From CADEDH01 sp039201605 (GTDB lineage Bacteria; Actinomycetota; Acidimicrobiia; Acidimicrobiales; SZUA-35), in the NCBI GenBank assembly GCA_039201605.1, contig JBCCRO010000009.1:1-64000 (forward strand): a stretch of 64,000 nucleotides of DNA, written 5' to 3'. A program made the translations under genes and the position numbers. The notes under the pieces were generated by a model, which was given only the letters and a program-made list of their open reading frames with translations, was not told the DNA's origin and did no database searches. How positions within the stretch are numbered: the first letter of the stretch is position 1; the number at the start of each line of letters is the position of its first letter. Shown one piece after another: positions 32,716 to 41,435 of this stretch.

Positions 32716-33311
32716 GTCGAGGCCTCGACGATGGAGATCACGCTGGGCGTGGCCCGGAGCTTGGCCAGGCACCGCTCGCGGGTGGGCCCGATCGAACCGA
32801 CCGGCATCCCGAGGTGCTCGGCGATCACCTTGTAGGGCACCTTCGGGACCATGGTCACCATGCGGAGCAGCTGCTCGCACCGCTGGTCGAGCTGGTTGAG
32901 CCCGGCCCAGATCAGATCGATCACATCGTTGCGCTCGACCTCGGTCTCCGGGGCGGCGTCGTTCGACGCCATGTCGTCGAGCCGGTCGGCGCTGCTGAGC
33001 CGGGTCTGGGCCCGCACCAGCGCCAGCGATTCGTGCCGAGCGGTGGTGTAGATCCACCCGGCGAGCCGTTCCGGGTCCCGGATGGTGTCGGCCCGATCGA
33101 GCAGTCGCAGCCAGACCGTGCCGAACACATCCTCGGTCTGGGCCCGGTTCAGGCCGCAGGTGCGAGCGGCGCCCCAGATGGCAGGACTCAGCCGCTCCAC
33201 CAGCTCTGCCCACGCCCCCTGATCGCCATCGACGGCGAGTCGAAAGAGATCGCCAACGGATCGATCGGATGTCACGCCGAGAGTGTAAGTCGTTGCTTCC
33301 TGAACTGCCAT
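32712..33311 (-). CDS. ECF-like RNA polymerase sigma factor
   Basis: About 199 aa from the ATG at 33311, which has GAGGA upstream; a GTG at 33275 is an alternative. Region 2: GAWAELVERLSPAIWGAARTCGL and EDVFGTVWLRLLDRADTIRDPERLAGWIYTTARHESLAL. Region 4: LDQRCEQLLRMVTMVPKVPYKVIAEHLGMPVGSIGPTRERCLAKLRA. The spacing is typical of ECF sigma factors. It is convergent with the TPR-CHAT gene and coupled to the 149-aa gene. Confidence 0.86.
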   Translation of the reverse strand: MAVQEATTYTLGVTSDRSVGDLFRLAVDGDQGAWAELVERLSPAIWGAARTCGLNRAQTEDVFGTVWLRLLDRADTIRDPERLAGWIYTTARHESLALVRAQTRLSSADRLDDMASNDAAPETEVERNDVIDLIWAGLNQLDQRCEQLLRMVTMVPKVPYKVIAEHLGMPVGSIGPTRERCLAKLRATPSVISIVEAST

Positions 33312-33680
33312 GAAGGTCCTCGGTGAACGCAGGTCCGGGAGCAGCGGCATCGCCCTACCTGTCACCGCTGCTCCCGGCCCCCGACTCACGGACCGAGGAG
33401 GACGGCATCGAGGATCGGCCGATGTCGACACGCATGAGCGAATGGTCATGACGCTTCTCCTCGCCTGGAGTCGTACCCCGAAGAGTGCGCCCCTGCCGAT
33501 CTGATACGAGATCGACGGCGTTTCTCCGGTCTTCGCTCGCTCCCCCAGTACGTGACCTTCGGACAGCCGGTAAACGGCGTCGTGTCCATCCGCTCGGCCA
33601 AGCCTCTCGGGCCGGGTCGACTCACCGTCGAACTCGTCATGACCGAGAAGAAGGGGGACCCGCCCGAGCAACAGCTGGTG
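33312..33680. other. 369-bp region without a supported gene
   Basis: Open frames cross it on both strands, but none has a ribosome site plus recognisable protein pattern. The minus-strand extension of the sigma gene here reads as Arg/Pro/Ser-rich noise. It should hold the sigma promoter and the end of the dehydrogenase transcript. Confidence 0.55.
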
Positions 33681-34709
33681 TCAGGCCGAGTCGATCGCAA
33701 AGCCCTCGAGGACGATCTTGCCTTTGGCCGTGTTCGTCTCGATCAGGCTGTGGGCCCGTCTGAGGTTGTGGGCGTTTATCGCCCCGAAGACCTCGGTCGC
33801 CGTCGATTTGACCCTTCCGTCGTCGACGAGGGCGGCGATCTCGTCGAGTATTGCTCCCTGTCGGGCCATATCGGGGGTGGCGAAGAGGGAGCGCGTGAAC
33901 ATGAGCTCCCAGTGGATCGATACGGCCTTGCTCTTCAGCGGGTCGATGCTGGTGCCCTCGAGTTCATCGATGAGACCGAACCGTCCTTGCGGCGCGATCA
34001 GTTCGGCGATCTGGTCGACGTAGCTGGCCGAGTGGGTCGTCGAGAAGACGAATCCCGGGGCTCCGACACCCAGTGCGGCGACCTGGTCGGGGAGGGGGTG
34101 ACGGTGATCGATCACGTGGTGGGCTCCAAGCTGCGCCACCCACGCCATCGTCTCGGGACGAGACGCCGTGGCGATCACGACGAGATCGGTCAGCGCTCGG
34201 GCGAGTTGGATGGCGATCGAACCGACACCGCCGGCGCCTCCGACGATCACGATCGCGTTTGCGCCGCCCGGTGTGCCGTTGTCGGCCTGCAGCCGGTCGA
34301 AGAGCATCTCGTGGGCAGTGAGGGCGGTTAGCGGGAGCGCGGCAGCCGCTGCGGCACCGATCGATTCGGGCGCACGGCCGACGATGCGAGCGTCCACGAG
34401 GTGGTATTCGGCGTTGGTGCCGGACCGGTTGATGGCGCCTGCATACCAGACGCGATCGCCGACCTTGAATCGTGTGACCTCGTTGCCAAGCTCGACGACG
34501 GTGCCGACCGCGTCCCAGCCCAGTACCACCGGATCCCCGTCGATCGGCTGGCGGCTGGCGCGCACCTTGGTGTCGACGGGGTTGACGGAGACCGCCTCGA
34601 TCTCGACCAGGATGTCGTGGCCGCTCGCCGCCGGTCGTTCAAGCTCGAGGTCGATCAGCGACTCCTCGCGATCGATCGTGCCGGGAGTTCGGTATCCAAC
34701 TGCTCTCAC
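33681..34709 (-). CDS. Zinc-binding-alcohol-dehydrogenase-family (MDR) oxidoreductase
   Basis: 342 aa. The GroES-like N-terminal domain (VEIEAVSVNPVDTKVR, VLGWDAVGTVVELG) lacks the catalytic zinc ligands of true alcohol dehydrogenases, as in quinone-oxidoreductase-like MDR proteins. The nucleotide fold has IVIVGGAGGVGSIAIQLA (GGVGS) and the ending NTAKGKIVLEG, typical of the ZADH group that reduces quinones or enones with NADPH. Stand-alone gene. Confidence 0.88.
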   Translation of the reverse strand: MRAVGYRTPGTIDREESLIDLELERPAASGHDILVEIEAVSVNPVDTKVRASRQPIDGDPVVLGWDAVGTVVELGNEVTRFKVGDRVWYAGAINRSGTNAEYHLVDARIVGRAPESIGAAAAAALPLTALTAHEMLFDRLQADNGTPGGANAIVIVGGAGGVGSIAIQLARALTDLVVIATASRPETMAWVAQLGAHHVIDHRHPLPDQVAALGVGAPGFVFSTTHSASYVDQIAELIAPQGRFGLIDELEGTSIDPLKSKAVSIHWELMFTRSLFATPDMARQGAILDEIAALVDDGRVKSTATEVFGAINAHNLRRAHSLIETNTAKGKIVLEGFAIDSA

Positions 34710-34776
34710 GTGGTTTCCTTCCTCGGGATGGAGGCTTGCGTCTCACGGGCCGGCGGCGCACGGCCTCGATGGTCCG

Positions 34777-35121
34777 TCAGGTGGCCGGCTGGTCGGGTTG
34801 TCGACGAGCATGTGATTCCGGACGGAGCGAGCTCATCGCTCTGGTCCTCCGCAAGCGGCTCGCACTGTTCGGTGTGCTGCGATCGACAATGACGACGCCC
34901 GGATCGAAGCGCAAGAAGGCACCTGCGGGGCAGCTGGGCACCTCGACGAAACCAACCTGCGGCATCGGGTCCATCGAGCCGGCGGGGCCGAGGCGCAGGT
35001 CGGCGGTGGTGATCAAGAGCACCTCGGGCGACTGGCCGGTGGCCAGTCCGTCGAAGCGTGCCTGTTTGTCGGGGTGGACGTCCACGGCGTACCGGGCGAC
35101 GCCGTGGAGCAGCTTTTGCAT
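34777..35121 (-). pseudogene. Degenerate beta-carbonic-anhydrase-like ORF
   Basis: 114 aa from the ATG at 35121 (GAAAGG upstream). Residues 1-43 (MQKLLHGVARYAVDVHP, ATGQSPEVLLITTADLRLGP) match the start of beta-carbonic anhydrases (F-x-ELA-x-GQSPEVLFITCADSR), but the zinc Cys of CADSR is Thr and the Ser is Leu. After that the match stops, and the remaining 70 residues do not resemble the family, which is normally about 200 aa. It looks like a truncated remnant, or a short protein that kept only the N-terminal piece. Confidence 0.5.
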
Positions 35122-35265
35122 GATGGGGGCCTTTCCGGGGCGACGGTCAGCGGCCGCCCGGGATGATGGTGCCGAGGCAAAGCCAAGAGTCTTCTGAGCC
35201 ATTTCTGAGAACGTTCTTGGTGGGCGTCGGGTGGCGCCTCCTCTCGGCCGTGGCATGCTCGGCCC

Positions 35266-35820
35266 ATGCGGCTCGGGATCGACCTTGACGGTGTGGTGGC
35301 TCAGTTCAACAAGGGATGGATGGAGCGCCACGCTCGCGAGTTCGGCTCGTCGCTCGATCCGTCGATGATGCAGGAGTGGGACATCCTCCACGTCCTGGGC
35401 GACTTCGCATCGCAGGACGCCTTCTGGGACTGGTTCCGCAACGGCGACGAACCGAGCACCTTCCGCCACCTCCAGCCCTACCCCCACGCCATGGAGACGA
35501 TCCATCGCCTGGCCGACGCCGGCCACAAGATCGTGATCATCAGCCACAAGTTCGACTGGGCCATCCCCGACACCCTGGCCTGGCTGGGCCAGGTGGGAAT
35601 GCCCACCCGCGAGGTGCATCTCACCGAGCACAAGTACGAGGTGTCGTGCGACGTCTACCTCGACGATTCGCCGTATGTCCTGCCCACGTACGTCGAACAC
35701 CACCCCGATGCGCTGACCTGTCGCTTCGTCCGGGCCTGGAACAACCCGGTTCCGGGCGCGGTCGACGTCCATGATTGGGAGGGGTTCGAGCGGGTTGTCA
35801 TACAGCGTTCATCGCAATGA
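35266..35820 (+). CDS. HAD-superfamily 5'(3')-deoxyribonucleotidase-like protein
   Basis: 184 aa. HAD motif I is DLDGVV (nucleophile and acid/base Asp 6 and 8). Motif II is IIISHK, with Ser. The end shows CDVYLDDSPYVLP, the motif III/IV acidic pair. Length and layout match the NT5C/YqfW-type nucleotidase group, which dephosphorylates nucleoside monophosphates. Stand-alone, cytoplasmic, upstream of the phosphonate-transporter genes. Confidence 0.82.
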   Translation: MRLGIDLDGVVAQFNKGWMERHAREFGSSLDPSMMQEWDILHVLGDFASQDAFWDWFRNGDEPSTFRHLQPYPHAMETIHRLADAGHKIVIISHKFDWAIPDTLAWLGQVGMPTREVHLTEHKYEVSCDVYLDDSPYVLPTYVEHHPDALTCRFVRAWNNPVPGAVDVHDWEGFERVVIQRSSQ

Positions 35821-35884
35821 CGTCCCGTACTCGTTCAGCGCTGGTTAACGTCATCGTCAGACGCTCGCACTCGCGGGCATGGAG

Positions 35885-35890
35885 AGGAGG
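35885..35890 (+). promoter_or_regulatory. Shine-Dalgarno site deciding the PhnD-like start
   Basis: AGGAGG lies six bases before GTG at 35897. An ATG at 35879 sits upstream of this site, so the GTG is the better start. Confidence 0.75.
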
Positions 35891-35896
35891 CGTGCC

Positions 35897-37006
35897 GTGA
35901 CACGCATGTGGAAACTTCTGAGCGTTCTTTTCGCTCTGGCGCTGGTAGCCGCAGCCTGCGGTTCCGACGACGACGAGGCGGCTGACGACGAATCGTCAGC
36001 GAGCGCCGCGGCCGACGAGGCCGAGTCCGACGAGGCGGAAGATGACGCCATGGAGGACGAGGAGGCCATGGAGGACGACGAGGCGATGGAAGACGAGGAG
36101 GCGGCGGCCGGCGAAGGCTGGCCCGAGAGCATCGTCTTCACCCTGACCCCGTCGCAGGAGGCCGGTGGCCTCATCGAGACGGCGGAGCCGCTGGCGGCGA
36201 TGCTGTCCGAGCGCCTCGGCGTCGAGGTCGAGCCACTGGTGCCCACCGACTACGCCGGTGTGATCGTGGCCCTCGAGGCGGGCCAGGCTCAGATCGCCGG
36301 TGGCCTCGGGCCCCGTCAGATGGTGCAGGCCGAGGAGCAGGCCGGCGCCGAGCTGATCCTGCAGGCCGAGCGCTTCGGCTCGCTGCTGTACGTGACCCAG
36401 TGGTTCACCAACGACCCCGACACCTACTGCGACGATGCGCCGGTGGCCGACGAGGACGGGTTCCTCTTCTGCAACGGCGTCCTCGACGCCGAGTCGGCGG
36501 CCGACGGTCCCATCGGTGCCGACCAGCTGGCCAAGCTCGAAGGCCAGACCGTGTCCTTCGTCGACCAGGGTTCGACCTCGGGCTACGCCATCCCCGCCCT
36601 GCAGCTGGCCCAGGCCGGCATCGACCCGGTCGACGGCATCGACGGCTCCTTCGCCGGTGGCCACGACAACTCGGTCCAGGCCGTGTACGACGGTGACGCC
36701 GCAGTCGGCGTGTCCTTCAACGACGCCCGTGGCGGCGTGTCGGAGACCGTGGGCGACGTGGGCGAGCAGGTCGTGGTGTTCGGCTGGTCCGGCCCGATCC
36801 CCAACGACGGGTTCGCCGTCGCCGGTGATCTGCCCGACGACCTGGTCACCGCCATCACCGACGCCTTCGTCGACATCGCCTCGACCGAGGACGGCGCCGC
36901 CCTCCTGGCCGAGCTCTACGAGATCGACGATCTGGTCCCGGTCACGTCCAGCGACTATGACGTGATTCGTGACCTCGAAGCCGAACTCGGTGATCTGCTC
37001 GAATAA
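35897..37006 (+). CDS. Phosphonate/phosphate-type ABC transporter substrate-binding lipoprotein (PhnD-like)
   Basis: 369 aa. Lipoprotein signal with lipobox LVAAAC, then an Asp/Glu/Ala linker containing near-identical MEDEEA/MEDDEA units (about residues 45-65). The binding protein follows: SIVFTLTPSQEAGGL, VPTDYAGVIVALEAGQAQIAGGLGPRQMV, VDQGSTSGYAIPALQL and GHDNSVQAVYDGDAAVGVSFNDA, all characteristic of PhnD folds. Its target could be phosphonate, phosphite or phosphate. First of four genes with the ATPase and two permeases. Confidence 0.88.
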   Translation: MTRMWKLLSVLFALALVAAACGSDDDEAADDESSASAAADEAESDEAEDDAMEDEEAMEDDEAMEDEEAAAGEGWPESIVFTLTPSQEAGGLIETAEPLAAMLSERLGVEVEPLVPTDYAGVIVALEAGQAQIAGGLGPRQMVQAEEQAGAELILQAERFGSLLYVTQWFTNDPDTYCDDAPVADEDGFLFCNGVLDAESAADGPIGADQLAKLEGQTVSFVDQGSTSGYAIPALQLAQAGIDPVDGIDGSFAGGHDNSVQAVYDGDAAVGVSFNDARGGVSETVGDVGEQVVVFGWSGPIPNDGFAVAGDLPDDLVTAITDAFVDIASTEDGAALLAELYEIDDLVPVTSSDYDVIRDLEAELGDLLE

Positions 37007-37087
37007 CAACGGGCCCGAGGCCGGGTGGGGAGCGTCGATGACCGACGCCCCCGCCCGGCCGTTCCCGGCGGACAAGGCGGTGACGGC

Positions 37088-37864
37088 GTGATCCGGTTCT
37101 CCGACGTATCGGTGACCTACCCCGGCGGCGTCCGCGCCCTGTCCGGCGTGAATCTGGAGATCGAGGACGGCGAGTTCGTCGTCGTCGTCGGTCTCTCCGG
37201 GGCCGGCAAGTCCACCCTGATCCGGGCCATCAACGGCCTGGTCCCGTTGACCACGGGCTCGCTCCAGGTCGACGATCGCGAGGTGACCGACCTCGACCGC
37301 ACCGGTCTGCGCGACCTGCGCTCCGACATCGGCATGGTGTTCCAGGGGTTCAATCTGGTCGACCGCACCACGGTGCTCAACAACGTCCTGATGGGCCGCC
37401 TGCACTCGGTGCCGACGTGGCGGACCCTGCTCGGCCGCTATCCGGCGGCCGACGTCGCCATCGCCGCCCAAGCCCTGGAACGGGTCGAGATCCTGGAGAA
37501 GGCCCGGGTACGGGCCAACCAGCTCTCGGGCGGCCAGCGCCAGCGGGTGGGCATCGCCCGGGCCCTGGCCCAGGAGCCCAAGGTGATCCTGGCCGACGAG
37601 CCGGTGGCCAGCCTCGATCCGCCCACCTCGCACATCGTGATGCGCTATCTGAAGGAGATCTCGGCCGAGCTGGGCATCACCACGCTGGTCAATCTCCATT
37701 TCCTCGACCTCGCCACCGCCTACGCCGATCGCATCATCGGCCTCCGGGCGGGCGAGCTGGTCTTCGACGGGCCGGGCTCGGAGTGCGATGCCGACGTGTT
37801 CGAGTCGATCTACGGTCGTTCGCTGACCGCGGACGACACGATGGACAAGCAAGCGGCACTGTGA
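37088..37864 (+). CDS. Phosphonate-type ABC transporter ATPase (PhnC-like)
   Basis: 258 aa from GTG 37088. Walker A GLSGAGKST, Q-loop GMVFQGFNLV, signature LSGGQRQRVGIARAL, Walker B VILADEPVASLDP and the H-loop His in LVNLHFLDL are all present. The insert LHSVPTWRTLLGRYP after the Q-loop is typical of PhnC. It lies between the binding protein and the two permease genes. Confidence 0.93.
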   Translation: MIRFSDVSVTYPGGVRALSGVNLEIEDGEFVVVVGLSGAGKSTLIRAINGLVPLTTGSLQVDDREVTDLDRTGLRDLRSDIGMVFQGFNLVDRTTVLNNVLMGRLHSVPTWRTLLGRYPAADVAIAAQALERVEILEKARVRANQLSGGQRQRVGIARALAQEPKVILADEPVASLDPPTSHIVMRYLKEISAELGITTLVNLHFLDLATAYADRIIGLRAGELVFDGPGSECDADVFESIYGRSLTADDTMDKQAAL

Positions 37865-37904
37865 TCGGCGCAGCGAGCGCCGTCGTCAGCCGTCGGATCG
37901 GCCG

Positions 37905-38702
37905 ATGACCGCACCCGTCGATCGGCTTCCCCCGCGGCCGCCGCCGGGGCGGTTCGCCATCGGCTCGGCCATCGGGGCCGCCGTGCTCACGGTGCTCACC
38001 GCCAACGCCGTCGACTTCAGCCTGACCGGCCTGGTCACCGACCTGACCCGTCCCAACAGCGTGATCGACGGGCTCCTCAGCCCCGACTGGACCCAGATCT
38101 GGTCCCGCCGCTCCCGCAGCGCCTTCATCGAGACGCTGCAACTGGCCGTGCTCGGCACCACCGGCGGCGCCATCGTGGCCCTGGTCCTCGCCCTCTACGC
38201 CACCGACTACGGCGCCCCCAACCGGACGGTGAAGTACGTCCTGCGACTGGTCAACGCCGTGATCCGCTCACTGCCGGATCTGCTGTGGGCCCTGCTGTTC
38301 GTTTCGGCGGTCGGTGTCGGTGCCCTGTCCGGTCTGTTGGCGCTGTTCTTCTTCTCGATCGCCGTCATCTCCAAGCTCACCGCCGACACCCTCGACGGCC
38401 TCGACCGGGCCCCCATCGAGGCGGCGGTGGCCAGTGGTGCCACCACCACCGAGATGCTCCGCACCGCCGTCCTCCCCCAGATCCTCCCGTCGTACGTCTC
38501 GTTCGTGCTGTACGGCTTCGAGATCAACCTTCGGGCCTCCGCCGTCATCGGCCTCGTCGGCGCCGGCGGTATCGGCGAGCGGATCCAGTTCTTCCAGGGT
38601 CGGGGCGAGTGGGACAAGCTCTGGGGCCTGGTGATCCTGTTCTTCCTCGTGGTGTTCGTGGTGGAGCGGGTCTCGATCTTCCTGCGGCGGCGGCTCGTAT
38701 GA
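37905..38702 (+). CDS. Phosphonate-type ABC permease (PhnE-like, first copy)
   Basis: 265 aa with about six membrane helices and the EAA loop EAAVASGATTTEMLRTAVLPQILP, the contact for the ATPase. The end ASAVIGLVGAGGIGERI is the usual PhnE motif. Its stop overlaps the start of the second permease (ATGA). A heterodimer with that protein is expected. Confidence 0.92.
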   Translation: MTAPVDRLPPRPPPGRFAIGSAIGAAVLTVLTANAVDFSLTGLVTDLTRPNSVIDGLLSPDWTQIWSRRSRSAFIETLQLAVLGTTGGAIVALVLALYATDYGAPNRTVKYVLRLVNAVIRSLPDLLWALLFVSAVGVGALSGLLALFFFSIAVISKLTADTLDGLDRAPIEAAVASGATTTEMLRTAVLPQILPSYVSFVLYGFEINLRASAVIGLVGAGGIGERIQFFQGRGEWDKLWGLVILFFLVVFVVERVSIFLRRRLV

Positions 38703-39520
38703 CGGCGGTCTCGCCCTCCCCCACGGCCGCCGACCGGCTCCCCACCCCGCCCCGCGAGTGGTGGCGGTACGTCAGCTGGGGCGTGCTGCTCGGCGTGTTC
38801 GCCTGGTCGGCCTGGGGCCTCGACGCCCGATGGGAGCGGCTGCTCGACGCCCCCGCCGACCTGTGGAACCTGGGCCGGGTCATGTTCAGCGACATGGCCT
38901 TCGACCGCACCGGCGACCTGTTGGCCGACATGTGGGAGTCGATCGCCATCGCCTGGTTGGGCACGATCATCGCCGGCGTGTTCGCCCTGCCCCTGTCGTT
39001 CCTGGCGGCGGAGAACCTGGCGGGCACGGTCACCACCTTCGTCGTCCGCCAGGTGCTCAACATCCTGCGGGCGGTGCCCGAGGTGATCCTGGCCATCGCC
39101 TTCATCCCGCTCCTCGGCCTCACCCCGATGGCGGGCGTGATGGCCATCGCCATCGGCTCGATCGGCACCCTGGGGAAGCTGTTCTCCGAGGTGATCGAGG
39201 CCATCAGCCCCGATCCGGTGGAGGCCGTCGACGCCGTCGGCGGCTCCCGCCTCCAGCGCCTGCGGTGGGGGGTCGTCCCCCAGGTCCTGCCCGAGATCGC
39301 CTCCTTCCTCCTGTACCGCTTCGAGATCAACGTCCGGGCGTCGGCCGTGCTCGGCGTGATCGGAGCCGGCGGTATCGGCGGCACCCTCGCCCAGTCGCTG
39401 CGTTTCGACCAGTTCGAGGTGGCCGGGCTCGGCCTCATCATCGTGGTCCTGGCCACCATCGCCGTCGACCTCACCTCGGGCGTCATCCGCCGCCGGATCC
39501 TGCGCGGGCCGAGCACCTAG
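38699..39520 (+). CDS. Phosphonate-type ABC permease (PhnE-like, second copy)
   Basis: 273 aa. The EAA loop is EAVDAVGGSRLQRLRWGVVPQVLP, the end motif ASAVLGVIGAGGIGGTL. Helices at about 27-45, 85-105, 118-150, 215-240 and 245-262. Paralogous to the preceding permease and coupled to it by ATGA. No C-P lyase or other phosphonate catabolism gene is next to it in the window. Confidence 0.92.
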   Translation: MTAVSPSPTAADRLPTPPREWWRYVSWGVLLGVFAWSAWGLDARWERLLDAPADLWNLGRVMFSDMAFDRTGDLLADMWESIAIAWLGTIIAGVFALPLSFLAAENLAGTVTTFVVRQVLNILRAVPEVILAIAFIPLLGLTPMAGVMAIAIGSIGTLGKLFSEVIEAISPDPVEAVDAVGGSRLQRLRWGVVPQVLPEIASFLLYRFEINVRASAVLGVIGAGGIGGTLAQSLRFDQFEVAGLGLIIVVLATIAVDLTSGVIRRRILRGPST

Positions 39521-39604
39521 GATCTGAGCCGTACGAACCAGGCGATCGTTGTGGCCGATGCCACATCCTTTGACGGCGCCTCCTCCGCCCGCCATGGTCG
39601 AGTG

Positions 39605-40588
39605 ATGGACCTGACGACAGCGGCGCGCAAGATCAACGACACCGGCTACGGCTACATCTCGTCGTGGGCGCTGCTGACGGCCTGCGAGCAGCGACTGTTC
39701 GACCGGCTGCCGGCGACGGCGGAGGAGCTGACCGACACCTACCCCGATCCGAGCCTGGTCGAGACCTGGCTCCACGTGCTGGCCGAGGAGGAGCTGGTCG
39801 AATTGGTCGACGGCGTGTGGCAGTTGCACCCGTCGATGGAGCGGCTCCTGGCCGGCGACAACTCCTACGCCGACTACCTCGGCGGACAGGTGCTTCAGCA
39901 GATGACGCCCCGCCTCACCCTCGGCCGAACCGGGGAGAACGTGCTGGCCGACGTGCTCAGCGAGCCTCACCGGCGAGCCGGCTACGAAGGCTGGTTCGCC
40001 GACTCCGAGGAGGCGCACGCCTACCAGGCGTCGCAGTACGCCGGGTCGCTGGGGCCGGCCAAGGCCATCGCCACCTCGCTCCCCGACCCCGACGATCGGG
40101 TGCTCGACCTCGGCGGCGGCTGGGGTGCGATCGCCCGCTCCATCGCCAAACACCACGACGTCGACGTCGATGTGGTCGACCTGGAGGTGGTCGTGGAAGG
40201 GGCACCCCCGGTGGGCGACCGGGTGTCGTTCGTCGCCGGTAGCGCCCTCGACCCCGCCACCTGGCCCACCGACACCGACGGCGTCTCCTACGACGGCGCC
40301 GTGCTCAGCTACCTCTTCTCGTCGATCCCGGGCGAGAACCACGAGCCGCTGCTCGACGCCTTGTCCGAGCGCGACGTTCGGTGGATCGCCATCCACGATT
40401 TCATGGTGGGCAATGGCGCCCACGCCGCCGCCTGGTCGCTGCAGCACGCAGTGTTCGTACCCGGGCACCAGTCGCGTTCGGCCGACGACCTGTCGGCCAT
40501 GCTGGTCGAGCGGGGCTTCGACGTGGCACCGGCCGCCGCGGTGGTCGATGAGATGACCACGCTCGTCGTCGGCAGCCGCGACAACTAG
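39605..40588 (+). CDS. SAM-dependent O-methyltransferase-like protein
   Basis: 327 aa from ATG 39605. The N-terminal 100 residues are a winged-helix/dimerisation type (GYISSWALLTACEQRLFDRL, WLHVLAEEELVELVDGVWQLHP), and the Rossmann fold has VLDLGGGWGAIARSIA and DVVDLEVVV. This is the layout of acetylserotonin-type O-methyltransferases. Substrate unknown. It follows the permeases by 84 bases, so it may share their transcript. Confidence 0.82.
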   Translation: MDLTTAARKINDTGYGYISSWALLTACEQRLFDRLPATAEELTDTYPDPSLVETWLHVLAEEELVELVDGVWQLHPSMERLLAGDNSYADYLGGQVLQQMTPRLTLGRTGENVLADVLSEPHRRAGYEGWFADSEEAHAYQASQYAGSLGPAKAIATSLPDPDDRVLDLGGGWGAIARSIAKHHDVDVDVVDLEVVVEGAPPVGDRVSFVAGSALDPATWPTDTDGVSYDGAVLSYLFSSIPGENHEPLLDALSERDVRWIAIHDFMVGNGAHAAAWSLQHAVFVPGHQSRSADDLSAMLVERGFDVAPAAAVVDEMTTLVVGSRDN

Positions 40589-40604
40589 ACGCCGCTCCGG
40601 TTGA

Positions 40605-40668
40605 CGTCGCCGGGCGCAGGGTCACCGCCCGAGACTCACGTCGCCGGGCGCAGGGTCACCGCCCGAGG
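40605..40668 (+). repeat. Tandem 30-bp repeat forming two hairpins
   Basis: Identical 30-base units lie at 40605-40634 and 40639-40668, four bases apart. Each contains CGGGCG-N9-CGCCCG, a six-pair stem. They sit between two convergent genes, the second overlapping the last codons of the flavoprotein gene, so they may be a doubled terminator. Confidence 0.8.
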
Positions 40669-41174
40669 CGGACGGCGTCGAGGGCGGCGGCCCACGGAAA
40701 CCCGTCGTGGCCGGCGCCCACGCCCGGCTCGTGCGGCTCGTAGCCGCCAGGCCCGAGGAGCACGGACACGCCCTCGGCCCGGAGCTGTTCCACGCTGGAT
40801 CGGAAGGGGGCCCGGCCGGCGAGGGCGGTGTTGACGAAGGGCAGGACGGCGACGGGCAGGCCCCGCCCGACGGCGGTGGCTAGCATGTGGAGGGCGTAGG
40901 TGTCGCTGATCCCGAGGGCGAGCTTGTTCACCGTGTTGAACGTGGCCGGGGCCACGATGAAGGCGTCGGCCTGACGTGACGTCGGCCGGTCGGGCTCGGT
41001 GTGGCGAGTCCTGACGGCGACCCCGGTACGGCCCTCCAGCGCGGCGACGTCGATGAAGTCGAGGCCCGACGGGGTCGGCACCACCTCCACCTCCCAGTCG
41101 GCGGCCAGGGCCAGATCGACGAGCCGCCCGACATCGGCCGCCGGGGCGGCCCCACAGGCGATCACCTTCAGCAT
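40656..41174 (-). CDS. Flavoprotein (phosphopantothenoylcysteine-decarboxylase family)
   Basis: 172 aa from ATG 41174. MLKVIACGAAPAADVGRLVDLAL, then APATFNTVNKLALGISD (the conserved Asn-containing flavin loop), then LPVAVLPFVNTALAGRAPF match the flavoprotein fold of this family. It is not a full CoaBC and lacks the synthetase half. Many such stand-alone proteins act on peptides or unknown thiol compounds. It is convergent with the methyltransferase gene. Confidence 0.8.
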   Translation of the reverse strand: MLKVIACGAAPAADVGRLVDLALAADWEVEVVPTPSGLDFIDVAALEGRTGVAVRTRHTEPDRPTSRQADAFIVAPATFNTVNKLALGISDTYALHMLATAVGRGLPVAVLPFVNTALAGRAPFRSSVEQLRAEGVSVLLGPGGYEPHEPGVGAGHDGFPWAAALDAVRLGR

Positions 41175-41435
41175 CGGTCCGGGCGAGGTCGGCACCCGGG
41201 CACCCTACCCACGGGTTCCCCGTCGGTGGCCCACCGGGCGCCGGTGCCAGGACGGCCGCAGGGCCGGCCTCTACCTCGGGCTCGGCCTCGGTCCCCGACC
41301 GGACACGACCGCGCCCATCCAACAGTCGGGAACATTTTCCGGGCCCTCGCTCGACGGATCTGTCGGTGTCGTGTTCGTCCGCCGACAGCGGTGACACGAC
41401 CCACCGACATCGATTGTGAGAGAGAGGCAAGTCCA

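Noticed and set aside
28359..33311. CRISPR array or Cas genes with the TPR-CHAT protein
   Set aside because: No regularly spaced repeats or Cas-like proteins in this stretch or elsewhere in the window.
35996..37852. 618-codon open frame opposite the PhnD/PhnC-like genes
   Set aside because: Antisense to two well-defined transporter genes and without any recognisable motif.
38207..40468. 753-codon open frame opposite the permease and methyltransferase genes
   Set aside because: Antisense artefact; spans three genes on the other strand.
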